From NCBI GenBank assembly GCA_965601665.1, contig OZ271833.1, positions 1,178,001 to 1,242,000 on the forward strand: 64,000 nt of DNA. Reading direction: 5' to 3'. Shown here piece by piece: positions 52,639 to 60,223 of the stretch. Source of the stretch: JANQNX01 sp965601665. GTDB lineage: Bacteria > Pseudomonadota > Gammaproteobacteria > Eutrophobiales > Eutrophobiaceae. Position numbers and translations under genes: made by a program. The first letter of the stretch is position 1. Every line of letters begins with the position of its first letter. The notes beneath the pieces are model-generated. The model saw only the letters and a program-made list of their open reading frames with translations, made no database searches and was not told the origin of the DNA.

Positions 52639-53610
52639 ATGCAGGCAGACTGGCAAAATTACGTTAATGCATTAACGATGGCAACGGATGTCGATGTGCG
52701 TGAAACACCCTTGCTTGTCTTTCCAGACGGATTTTCACTGCTGGCGGTAAGTGGCAACGACCGACACTCTTTTCTTCATAGCCAGTTGATTAACGATCTC
52801 AACCAGATTCAGAATGCAGGGGCACAATACAGCGCCTGGTGTAATCCAAAAGGTCAGGTGATTGCCAATTTTCTCGTTATCAATACCGGCACTTCCTACC
52901 TGTTACTGTTTCGTGATGACCTGAAAGACTATGTACAAAAGCGCCTGACAATGTTTGTTTTACGCGCGGATGTTGCCATTAACGATATCACGACAGATTC
53001 GCCGTTACTCGGTATTGCAAACGTCACTGATACCATACTTGCCGAGTGTAACGTTGATACAGCCCCGGGCGCCGTATCTGCATGCGATGGTGTGATCACG
53101 GTGAAATTACCAGACGATTCCGGTAGGTACCTGATGACCGGCAACACAGAAGCGCTAACGGCAAGAACTAGTCTACTGCTTGGATCATTGCAGGCAGTGC
53201 CTGCAGAATCGTGGTCATTGCTCGATATCTATGCCGGTTTTCCCTGGGTCAACGGTTGCACACAGGAAAAGTTTTTACCGCAGATGTTAAATCTCGATGC
53301 GCTGCAGGCACTGAGTTACCAGAAAGGTTGTTATCCGGGCCAGGAAGTCGTTGCACGTTTACACTATCGTGGCGAGGTTAAACGACGTGTCATGCTGGTT
53401 CAAACAACAGCAGTAGTGTCTGCTGGCGAACACGTTAAAACCTCAACGGATGAAAATGCGGGCATGGTCATTAGTAGCGCTTCGCTGGTAAACGGAGACA
53501 GCATTTGCCTGGCAGTGATAGACATGGATAAATGTAATCACGATCTCTATCCGGACAGTGACCGCGATAGTGCATTCACCATGCTTACCTTGCCTTATGC
53601 CATCGACTGA
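52639..53610 (+). CDS. ygfZ: YgfZ-type folate-binding iron-sulfur cluster protein
   Basis: 323 aa, GcvT-like fold. The early block LLAVSGNDRHSFLHSQLIND and SAWCNPKGQVIANFLV, and the diagnostic KGCYPGQEVVARLHYRGEVK (K-G-C-Y-x-G-Q-E), identify YgfZ/IBA57. It helps repair or assemble certain Fe-S proteins with folate. It is placed right behind the Fe-S-rich sdh genes. Its end overlaps aguA by 14 bp. Confidence 0.92.
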   Translation: MQADWQNYVNALTMATDVDVRETPLLVFPDGFSLLAVSGNDRHSFLHSQLINDLNQIQNAGAQYSAWCNPKGQVIANFLVINTGTSYLLLFRDDLKDYVQKRLTMFVLRADVAINDITTDSPLLGIANVTDTILAECNVDTAPGAVSACDGVITVKLPDDSGRYLMTGNTEALTARTSLLLGSLQAVPAESWSLLDIYAGFPWVNGCTQEKFLPQMLNLDALQALSYQKGCYPGQEVVARLHYRGEVKRRVMLVQTTAVVSAGEHVKTSTDENAGMVISSASLVNGDSICLAVIDMDKCNHDLYPDSDRDSAFTMLTLPYAID

Positions 53611-54646
53611 CTCTGCGTTGCGCTTCCCGGCGGAATGGGAACCGCAATCAGGCGTCATGCTAAGCTGGCCTCACCAACACAGTGACTGGCAGTCCTCTCT
53701 TGCTGAGATAGAGCCTGTCTATATTCATTTATGCAAAGCGATCAGTGAACATGAACTTTGCCTTATTCTCTGCTATGACAACGCCCATTGTGACCACGTG
53801 CTGCAAGCACTTCGGGCCAATAACGTCATGCTATCAAACTGCCACGCCGTTGTTTGCCAAACCAACGATACCTGGTGTCGTGATTATGCACCAATCTCGG
53901 CCCGCATGAATTCGCACACTGCATTGAACAATTTTGTGTTTAATGGCTGGGGTGAAAAATATGAAGCCAGGCTGGATAACGCTGTAGCAACACATCTGCA
54001 TACACTTGGCATATTTAACGGTATCAAGATGCATAACCATGATGTGGTGCTGGAAGGTGGCAGCGTGGATAGTGACGGTACCGGCACGATATTGACCACG
54101 TCTGAATGTTTACTCAAACGTCACCCGGACAAGGATAAAGAAAGCATTGAACACTTACTTGGCATGACATTGGGCGTGCAACGAACGCTCTGGCTGGACC
54201 ACGGCCAGATTAGCGGCGATGACACAGACCGCCACATCGATAACCTTGCCCGCTTTGTGAATGAACAAACAATTGTTTATGCGACCTGTGAAGACAGCGC
54301 CCATCCCGACTACCATTCGCTGCAATCCATGCAACAGCAACTACAAGGCTTCAGGCAAACCAATGGTGCTGCTTACAGGTTGATTCCATTACCGCTACCC
54401 GCACCTGTCATCTTTGCCGGTAAACAGTTACCTGCGTCATACGTTAATTTTCTCATTATTAATGACGCAGTACTTGTCCCGATGTTTAATCAGCCTACAG
54501 ACGCTGCCGCCATCGCAACATTGCAGGATTGCTTTCCTGAACGATACATACTGGGCGTTGATTCACGCGCCTTAATCAAACAGTATGGCGGCATTCATTG
54601 TGCTACGATGCAGTTTCCCAAGGGCTTTATCACACCAGTTAACTGA
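53597..54646 (+). CDS. aguA: agmatine deiminase
   Basis: 349 aa from ATG 53597 (MPSTDSALRFPAEWEPQSGV). An ATG 13 codons upstream is in frame, but it would overlap ygfZ further and lies before the conserved start. The guanidine-deiminase blocks are NDTWCRDYAPISA, VLEGGSVDSDGTGTILTT and, with the catalytic cysteine, YGGIHCATMQFPKG. It converts agmatine to N-carbamoylputrescine in the cytoplasm. aguB, the next step, begins 4 bp later. Confidence 0.93.
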   Translation: MPSTDSALRFPAEWEPQSGVMLSWPHQHSDWQSSLAEIEPVYIHLCKAISEHELCLILCYDNAHCDHVLQALRANNVMLSNCHAVVCQTNDTWCRDYAPISARMNSHTALNNFVFNGWGEKYEARLDNAVATHLHTLGIFNGIKMHNHDVVLEGGSVDSDGTGTILTTSECLLKRHPDKDKESIEHLLGMTLGVQRTLWLDHGQISGDDTDRHIDNLARFVNEQTIVYATCEDSAHPDYHSLQSMQQQLQGFRQTNGAAYRLIPLPLPAPVIFAGKQLPASYVNFLIINDAVLVPMFNQPTDAAAIATLQDCFPERYILGVDSRALIKQYGGIHCATMQFPKGFITPVN

Positions 54647-54650
54647 ACCC

Positions 54651-55538
54651 ATGAGCAAGATAAAGGCAGCAGTCGTACAACATGCCTGCACCGGCAGTTA
54701 TGACGACAACCTGCAGGCAGGCACCAGCGGTATCCAGCAAGCGGCCAGCCGGGGGGCTGACCTGGTACTGTTACCCGAATTAAGCATGGGCACTTACTTT
54801 TGCATCAATGAAGACCCGGGCAACTTCGACCTGGCCGAACCAATACCCGGGCCCACCAGCCAGGCGCTGCAGACTGCGGCAAAACAAAACAATATTGTTG
54901 TCGTCGCCACCGTGTTCGAAAAACGCGCCAAGGGCCTGTATCACAACACCGCCATCGTGCTGGACAAAGATGGCAACCTGGCCGGGACCTACCGAAAAAT
55001 GCATATTCCCGATGATCCGGGTTTTTATGAAAAATATTACTTTACGCCTGGCGATCTAGGCTTTAAACCGGTAGCGACCAGTATCGGCAAGCTGGGTGTC
55101 CTGGTTTGCTGGGACCAGTGGTACCCAGAGGCGGCCCGCATCATGGCACTGTCGGGTGCCGAGATCCTGCTGTTTCCCAGTGCCATCGGCTGGGAGCCGG
55201 ATGAAGACCAGGCCGAACAGGCACGACAGCGCAATGCCTGGATCACGATTCAGCGCGCCCATTCCGTTGCCAACAACCTGCCCGTACTGAGCAGTAACCG
55301 CATTGGCATGGAGCAAGATCCCGATAGCGACATGGCCACGTTATTCTGGGGTTCCAGCTTTATTACCGGACAACAAGGTGAACTACTGGCGGAGGCCGCT
55401 ATCGATGCAGCGGAAGTGATCGTTGCTGAACTCGATCTTGACCATACTGAACAGGTACGACGCATCTGGCCCTACCTGCGTGATCGTCGTATCGATGCCT
55501 ACGCCGGTATATTAAAACGCAATATTGATGACGAGTGA
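54651..55538 (+). CDS. aguB: N-carbamoylputrescine amidase
   Basis: 295 aa from ATG 54651 (MSKIKAAVVQHACTGSYDDN), which follows the aguA stop directly; an upstream in-frame start lies wholly inside aguA. The nitrilase triad is visible: Glu in DLVLLPELSMGTYF, Lys in GTYRKMHIPDDP and Cys in LGVLVCWDQWYPEAAR. It hydrolyses N-carbamoylputrescine to putrescine, CO2 and ammonia. It forms a two-step polyamine route with aguA. Its TGA overlaps the next start (GTGA). Confidence 0.94.
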   Translation: MSKIKAAVVQHACTGSYDDNLQAGTSGIQQAASRGADLVLLPELSMGTYFCINEDPGNFDLAEPIPGPTSQALQTAAKQNNIVVVATVFEKRAKGLYHNTAIVLDKDGNLAGTYRKMHIPDDPGFYEKYYFTPGDLGFKPVATSIGKLGVLVCWDQWYPEAARIMALSGAEILLFPSAIGWEPDEDQAEQARQRNAWITIQRAHSVANNLPVLSSNRIGMEQDPDSDMATLFWGSSFITGQQGELLAEAAIDAAEVIVAELDLDHTEQVRRIWPYLRDRRIDAYAGILKRNIDDE

Positions 55539-56512
55539 TTACCAGCAGTCAATTTCAACCGCCATGGTGGCTGCGTAACCGTCACCTGCAGACGCTTTAC
55601 CCTGCCCTGTTTCGAAAAGTAGCATTGGTCAAAACGCGAACGGAGCAGTTTGAACTTCCCGATGGTGATTTTCTTGACCTGGTCTGGACAGCAAATGATG
55701 CCGAGAAAAACAGCCCACTCGTCATCGTGCTGCATGGCCTGGAAGGTTCGATTGACTCACCCTATGCGCGCGGCCTGTTAAACCTGGTAGCTAGAAAGCA
55801 ATGGACCGGGGTATTAATGCAGTTTCGTGGCTGCAGCGGCAGACATAACCGCCTGGACCGGAGTTACCACTCGGGTGATACCGGGGATATACATACTGTT
55901 ATCACCGGGTTAAAACAACGTTATCCTGACCGGCCCCTCGTTGCCGTGGGTATCTCGCTGGGTGGTAATGTCTTGCTGAAATACCTGGGCGAACAAAATG
56001 ACAACGCCTTACTGGATGCCGCGATGGCAATCTCGGTGCCGTTTGATCTGGCCGACGGGGCACGCGCACTGGGCAAGGGCTTTGCCCGTTTTTACCAGTG
56101 GCACCTGATCCGCCATATCCGCAACAAGATGAAAGACAAGTTCAGGGACAGGCCGGCACCGGTGGACATGAACAAGATCGATGCATGGCGCGACTTCTTT
56201 TCATTTGACGATAATGTCACTGCCCCGGTTCATGGCTTTAAGGGTGTCGATGATTACTACTCGCGATCCAGTTCCAGGCAATTCCTGAAAGACATCACCA
56301 CCCCTACCCTGATACTGCACAGCAAGGACGACCCTTTCATGAGCGAGGAAGCTATCCCTAAGGAAGATGAGTTATCAAATAGTATTACACTCGAACTCGC
56401 TGAACGTGGTGGCCATGTTGGCTTTGTCTGTGGCGATGGTTTCAATCCAGGCTATTGGATAGAGAAACGATTTGAAGAACTGTTAACAGGAAATATTTTA
56501 AAGTCCTGCTGA
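55535..56512 (+). CDS. yheT: YheT-family alpha/beta hydrolase
   Basis: 325 aa from a GTG overlapping the aguB stop by 4 bp. The family start is PPWWLRNRHLQTLYPALFRK. The oxyanion region is VIVLHGLEGSIDSPYA and the nucleophile serine is in GISLGGNVLLKYLG. The acid is in LHSKDDPFMSEEA and the histidine in ERGGHVGFVCGDG. The substrate is unknown; a lipid or ester hydrolase is likely. It is the last core-type gene before the cassette array. Confidence 0.88.
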   Translation: MITSSQFQPPWWLRNRHLQTLYPALFRKVALVKTRTEQFELPDGDFLDLVWTANDAEKNSPLVIVLHGLEGSIDSPYARGLLNLVARKQWTGVLMQFRGCSGRHNRLDRSYHSGDTGDIHTVITGLKQRYPDRPLVAVGISLGGNVLLKYLGEQNDNALLDAAMAISVPFDLADGARALGKGFARFYQWHLIRHIRNKMKDKFRDRPAPVDMNKIDAWRDFFSFDDNVTAPVHGFKGVDDYYSRSSSRQFLKDITTPTLILHSKDDPFMSEEAIPKEDELSNSITLELAERGGHVGFVCGDGFNPGYWIEKRFEELLTGNILKSC

Positions 56513-56842
56513 TAGCTTGAATATTCTAATCTCATCTGGTGATGTTTCTTATCAAGAAACACCCCCTCTTTAGGTGATATCCATAAAAAGTATGTCACAT
56601 AAACACATTTCACACGAACCTGTATATCTTTGATTCTAATACAATAATTAGCATGTTTTTAAGTGCAATTATATTATGGAGACACCTATATAGTACATAT
56701 GAAATATAGCAAAGGAGACACCCTGCATATAGACTCGTCTATCAAGAGCAACAACCTAAGTTATTGAAGATGAATAAAAATCACGATTATCAATACATGT
56801 CCCCTATAAAACATTATGGGACAACCTGTCTCTTAAACACTA
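56513..56842. other. 330-bp AT-rich stretch between yheT and the cassette array
   Basis: No gene. Two copies of GGAGACACC followed by TATATAG or a close variant (56678-56693 and 56714-56732) form a direct repeat. An inverted pair TGTCCC/GGGACA (56798-56803, 56818-56823) lies near the array boundary. If an attI or an older attC precedes the first cassette it must be here, but no clear attC palindrome is visible, and no integrase gene. Confidence 0.5.
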
Positions 56843-56856
56843 GTTAGGGTTCTTTT

Positions 56857-57285
56857 ATGAGAATATTTAACCTAGCAATATCAAGACTGCAATATTTAGC
56901 TGGGTTGCTTTTCGCCTATGCAGTGACAGCTATTATTAGGTATATCTACTTTGAATCAATTATGTCTTCAGACCAAGCACTGATTTTACTCTCTATTTGT
57001 TTTTTGCCAGCTTTATTTATTGTGCTTATGTTCTCGCTTTGGCGACTGAACGATTTTTCTGGCACAAAATTATGGCTATTACCATTGTTTGGGTCATGGC
57101 TATTTAACTTCTACCATTTTCTAATTATTGCCCAAACTCAAGGAGGAAGCCTTGGAGCGAATGTAGTGAACATTCATTCTTTCGTGCAATTTATGGCATT
57201 TGCAACAGTTGTGTATCTACTTTTTAAGAAAAAGAACCCTAACCAATCGCTCAAGCACGAGACGGCGCAAGGCGCCGCCTCTTAG
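56857..57285 (+). CDS. cassette 1: small membrane protein (distant DUF805-like)
   Basis: 142 aa with four predicted membrane helices. The motif FSLWRLNDFSGTKLWLLPLF resembles the RLHDxxxSGWW element of DUF805, but the rest is diverged. The start lies 8 bp after the core GTTAGGG. The last ~15 residues, PNQSLKHETAQGAAS, are encoded by the attC itself, so the tail is a by-product of the recombination site. Function unknown. Confidence 0.7.
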   Translation: MRIFNLAISRLQYLAGLLFAYAVTAIIRYIYFESIMSSDQALILLSICFLPALFIVLMFSLWRLNDFSGTKLWLLPLFGSWLFNFYHFLIIAQTQGGSLGANVVNIHSFVQFMAFATVVYLLFKKKNPNQSLKHETAQGAAS

Positions 57286-57299
57286 CTCAAGCGTTAAAT
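57237..57299 (+). repeat. attC 1
   Basis: From inverse core CCCTAAC to core GTTAAAT. The central hairpin is CGGCGC-AAG-GCGCCG. The inverse core complements GTTAGGG at 56843, fixing the left boundary of the array. Confidence 0.93.
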
Positions 57300-57315
57300 G
57301 CCAAAGGAAATAAAT

Positions 57316-57630
57316 ATGAATAAAAAGGAAATACAAAATTTTATCATCTGGTATATCCCAGTAATCATCGGAACTCATTCAATAAGTTTTACATTGTACT
57401 TTTCAGAAACAGGCAGTGTTGACGGTAATTTATATTTTATATTATCAAATCTTAATTTAGTTATTTGTGGTGTTTGGCTGTTTATTAACAGTCCGAAACA
57501 TAATTTAAATAAATGGTTGTGGGGAATTTTTGGGTTAGGGGCTCATTTGTTTGCCATTGTGCTTTATTTTGGATATGTGGCATTTAACCAATCGCTCAAG
57601 CACGAGACGCCGCTAAGCGGCGCATCTTAG
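57316..57630 (+). CDS. cassette 2: small membrane protein, unknown
   Basis: 104 aa from ATG 57316, chosen for AAAGGA at 57303-57308; an ATG at 57298 lies inside the core site and lacks a ribosome site. Three hydrophobic segments: FIIWYIPVIIGTHSISFTLY, YFILSNLNLVICGVWLFI and IFGLGAHLFAIVLYFGYV. The C-terminus FNQSLKHETPLSGAS is again attC-encoded, almost repeating cassette 1. No family recognised. Confidence 0.65.
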   Translation: MNKKEIQNFIIWYIPVIIGTHSISFTLYFSETGSVDGNLYFILSNLNLVICGVWLFINSPKHNLNKWLWGIFGLGAHLFAIVLYFGYVAFNQSLKHETPLSGAS

Positions 57631-57644
57631 CTCAAACGTTATGT
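57582..57644 (+). repeat. attC 2
   Basis: Inverse core ATTTAAC, core GTTATGT. Hairpin ACGCCGCT-AAGCGGCG-type. It is nearly identical to attC 1 outside the loop. Confidence 0.93.
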
Positions 57645-57665
57645 GCTAGATAAGGAATAATAAAT

Positions 57666-57929
57666 ATGGAACATGAATCAGGATTGATCTTTTCGTTCAC
57701 TTTTTTTATTTACATTTATTACTTTGCATGGGCTGTATTAGGAATAATTGGTTCTTTTTGGATATACAAAGATGCAAAAAAATTACCTAAGCTTTTTTTA
57801 GACTCTAAACCTCTTTGGTGGGCAATAGCAACCATAATACTTGGCCCGGTATGGGTATTTATTGCTTATTGGTTAATTCATCATTCAACTATTAGTAACA
57901 GGATAAAGGATGAAAACGATGGCACATAA
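57666..57929 (+). CDS. cassette 3: small two-helix membrane protein
   Basis: 87 aa. Two helices: FFIYIYYFAWAVLGIIGSFW and ATIILGPVWVFIAYWLI, separated by YKDAKKLPKLFLDSKPLWW. AAGGAATAATAAAT precedes the ATG. The TAA stop lies inside the attC inverse core. It resembles short PLDc_N-like membrane proteins but no family is certain. Confidence 0.65.
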   Translation: MEHESGLIFSFTFFIYIYYFAWAVLGIIGSFWIYKDAKKLPKLFLDSKPLWWAIATIILGPVWVFIAYWLIHHSTISNRIKDENDGT

Positions 57930-57984
57930 CCAATCACTCCACAGCGACGCAGCAAAGCTGCGCCGCTGAGTTCAAACGTTAGGT
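57924..57984 (+). repeat. attC 3
   Basis: Inverse core ACATAAC, core GTTAGGT. Central hairpin GCGACGCAGC-AAA-GCTGCGCCGC. Same subtype as attC 4. Confidence 0.93.
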
Positions 57985-57991
57985 TTCATTA

Positions 57992-58366
57992 ATGAAATAT
58001 ATTATTTGGCTGTTGTTCTTAACTAATGGCAGGCTTAACAGAAAGGGGTTTTGGTTGGTTGTTGGCCCGTTGCTTTTACTTTCATATTCTGTAACTTTTA
58101 CAAATGCTGAATCAACAGAAGCTTTAAATACAGTAACTGGTGTAAATGCAGTATTTTTGTTAGTGCAAATCTTGCTTAGTTTTTGGATTCTATTGGCCTT
58201 AGTTATAAAAAGATTACATGATATTAATCAATCTGGTTTTTGGGCTTTGTTGTTATTGCTGCCAGCTGTTAATTTTTTTATTTTTATAGGCATAGGTTTA
58301 ATTAATGGAACAGATGGTCCGAATAAATTTGGTAATTATAGGTTTTTAGAAGCAAATGAAACCTAA
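57992..58366 (+). CDS. cassette 4: DUF805 membrane protein
   Basis: 124 aa. The start LLFLTNGRLNRKGFWLVVG and the motif KRLHDINQSGFWALLLLLP, then GTDGPNKFGNY, are textbook DUF805. Three to four membrane helices. DUF805 proteins are of unknown function and are frequent in mobile regions. The stop overlaps the inverse core. Confidence 0.85.
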   Translation: MKYIIWLLFLTNGRLNRKGFWLVVGPLLLLSYSVTFTNAESTEALNTVTGVNAVFLLVQILLSFWILLALVIKRLHDINQSGFWALLLLLPAVNFFIFIGIGLINGTDGPNKFGNYRFLEANET

Positions 58367-58421
58367 CAAGTCACTCCACAGCGACGCAGCAAAGCTGCGC
58401 CGCTGAGTTCAAGCGTTAGCA
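58361..58421 (+). repeat. attC 4
   Basis: Inverse core ACCTAAC, core GTTAGCA. The inner sequence is identical to attC 3 over its hairpin. Confidence 0.93.
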
Positions 58422-58428
58422 GTAAAAT

Positions 58429-59037
58429 ATGGACAAAGCGAAAGTCAGGAAGATATTTTTACTAACACTAGTATTTGTCGTTTCTGGTTCATACCTAGGT
58501 TGGAAATTTTGGAGCGGTCAAAGTGCCATCTATGAAGGTGATGGCTTTTATATAAAATACCCAAATAACTGGGGAATTACGAAGTTTGAAACTGATGACC
58601 TAGAGAAAATTGGAACAGTTTTAATTCTTGCTCCAAAAGAAACAATCGACGAACAAGGTAAAATTTTAGTAAATGACCTCGAGAGCTTTATATTTTTTAC
58701 TGTTTCTCTTCGTTATATAGAATTTCTACCAGAGGGCATTACGAGTTATAAAGAGTGGCATGAACTGCAGTTTGAAAATACAGATTATATAATTCATTCG
58801 ATCACAGCAGAAAAAATAAACAATCGTGACGTTACAAGAGTGCTCTACTATAAGGACGATGAGTTATGTGGGCGAACGATATCAGATGCAGTTTATTTTA
58901 ATGAATATCTTTCCAGTCCCACTAACAATCGAATGGTTGTAGCTAATCTGACTGCAAATGGATGTACAGATAAGGTTTTTGTTTCAGAAGGCCTTGGAAT
59001 TATGAAAAATATTACTGTGACCAAATTAGAATGGTAA
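58429..59037 (+). CDS. cassette 5: membrane-anchored protein of unknown function
   Basis: 202 aa. One N-terminal helix (residues 8-27, IFLLTLVFVVSGSYLGW) anchors an exported domain that starts GDGFYIKYPNNWGI, similar in rhythm to PsbP/DUF1795-type beta proteins. Two cysteines (DELCGRTIS and TANGCTDKV) could form a periplasmic disulfide. No family can be named with confidence. Confidence 0.65.
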   Translation: MDKAKVRKIFLLTLVFVVSGSYLGWKFWSGQSAIYEGDGFYIKYPNNWGITKFETDDLEKIGTVLILAPKETIDEQGKILVNDLESFIFFTVSLRYIEFLPEGITSYKEWHELQFENTDYIIHSITAEKINNRDVTRVLYYKDDELCGRTISDAVYFNEYLSSPTNNRMVVANLTANGCTDKVFVSEGLGIMKNITVTKLEW

Positions 59038-59074
59038 AGCTGATTGTACTTCTAGCCTTATTTGTTCATAAAAC

Positions 59075-59143
59075 TGCTAACAAGGCACTGCATCGGATAA
59101 AATCTCCCTGCGGTCGATTTTCCCGCTGAGTGCGGCGTTATCA
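59075..59143 (+). repeat. attC 5 (different subtype)
   Basis: 69 bp. Inverse core TGCTAAC, core GTTATCA. The inner arms GCACTGCATCGG and CCGCTGAGTGC differ from the other sites, so this cassette probably came from another array. Confidence 0.85.
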
Positions 59144-59158
59144 TCACTAACATTGATA

Positions 59159-59674
59159 ATGGAAAAAAAGACTTCAGAATTTAATTCGAATGTCCGTCGA
59201 GGTATTTTGGTTGTTCTTATCTGTAATACATTACAGATGTCAGTTATTTTTCCACTTCAGGAGGGGTGGGCACGAATTGTATCTTTAGGTTTTTTTATAG
59301 GGGCTTTCTTTATTCTAAACCAATTGTTTATAAAAGATATTATAAGGATTTTCAATAGCAGAATAGAAATTAAGGAACTATATAAAGAATACACATGGGT
59401 GTTAATTACAGCACTAATCAATATATTTCTTTTCGCTTCTATTTATTATTTATTTGGAGTCAATTCAGAACAAGGAATAATTCAATACAGTTGGATAACA
59501 AGCATATATTTCTCAATTGTTACTTGGACAACTCTTGGATATGGTGATTTATCACCTATAGATAATTTACGTTTGGTTGCATCTTTTGAAGCTCTTATGG
59601 GTTACACATACATGGCATTATTAGTAGGGCTCTTACTTAATATTGGACAACATACAATGAGGCCAAAAAATTAA
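59159..59674 (+). CDS. cassette 6: two-helix potassium channel family protein
   Basis: 171 aa from ATG 59159; a TTG two codons upstream is also open. Four hydrophobic segments; the last pair flanks the pore loop SIVTWTTLGYGDLSPIDNLR, with the selectivity filter TLGYGD of ion_trans_2 channels. There is no RCK domain. It should form a tetrameric K+ pore in the inner membrane. The gene is AT-rich like the other cassettes. Confidence 0.85.
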   Translation: MEKKTSEFNSNVRRGILVVLICNTLQMSVIFPLQEGWARIVSLGFFIGAFFILNQLFIKDIIRIFNSRIEIKELYKEYTWVLITALINIFLFASIYYLFGVNSEQGIIQYSWITSIYFSIVTWTTLGYGDLSPIDNLRLVASFEALMGYTYMALLVGLLLNIGQHTMRPKN

Positions 59675-59682
59675 AAACATGA

Positions 59683-59743
59683 TGATAACACGTCACTCCA
59701 AAGCGACGCGCCAGAAGCGCGCCGCTGAGTTCAATCGTTAGGT
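59683..59743 (+). repeat. attC 6
   Basis: Inverse core TGATAAC, core GTTAGGT. Hairpin GCGACGCGCC-AGAA-GCGCGCCGC. Confidence 0.93.
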
Positions 59744-59756
59744 AGCCCGTTCGACT

Positions 59757-60134
59757 ATGACGAAGCACGGCGAGTTCTATTGGATTGAACTTCAAACTCA
59801 TAATACCGACGCGGCAATTGAGTTTTATAAGAATGTTGCGGGTTGGAATTTTCTAGCTGAGACTATGCCTAGTGGCGGCACATATTGGCTGGCGATGCTC
59901 GGTGAAAAGGTAGTCTGCGGCATATGGACCTTAGAACAAGACAATGGCGAAATAACCAGTAACAGATGGGTAATCTATTTGCATGTGGACGAAATAGATG
60001 ATGCCCTTGAACAAGCAAAATTGAATGGTGCAGAAGTTCTGCGCGAACCTTGGGACGTTCCAGGTGTTGGCCGAATAGCTATGATACGAGATCCAGGTGG
60101 CGCAGAGGTCGGATGGGTGACTCCAAGTGCTTAG
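59757..60134 (+). CDS. cassette 7: VOC-family (glyoxalase-like) protein
   Basis: 125 aa, one glyoxalase/bleomycin-resistance domain. FYWIELQTHNTDAAIEFYKN and VAGWNFLAETMPSG, then VIYLHVDEIDDALEQAKLNG, VPGVGRIAMIRDPGGAEVGW. Such proteins detoxify or bind small molecules with a metal. The order of metal ligands is compatible with activity, but the substrate is unknown. Confidence 0.85.
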   Translation: MTKHGEFYWIELQTHNTDAAIEFYKNVAGWNFLAETMPSGGTYWLAMLGEKVVCGIWTLEQDNGEITSNRWVIYLHVDEIDDALEQAKLNGAEVLREPWDVPGVGRIAMIRDPGGAEVGWVTPSA

Positions 60135-60137
60135 GCT

Positions 60138-60198
60138 ACCTAACAATTAAATCAATTAAGGAAGCGCCAAGGCGCACCCATTATTAAGGGCGTTAGGC
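60138..60198 (+). repeat. attC 7
   Basis: Inverse core ACCTAAC, core GTTAGGC. Short hairpin GGAAGCGCC-AAGGCGC; the arms are AT-rich and unlike the other sites. Confidence 0.85.
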
Positions 60199-60223
60199 GT
60201 TCCAAGAAACGAGGCGCATTGCG

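Noticed and set aside
53558..53596. Upstream start of aguA
   Set aside because: It lies inside ygfZ and precedes the conserved N-terminus; the ATG at 53597 fits the family.
56513..56842. Hidden integron integrase fragment left of the array
   Set aside because: All frames here are short and AT-rich, with no tyrosine-recombinase motifs.
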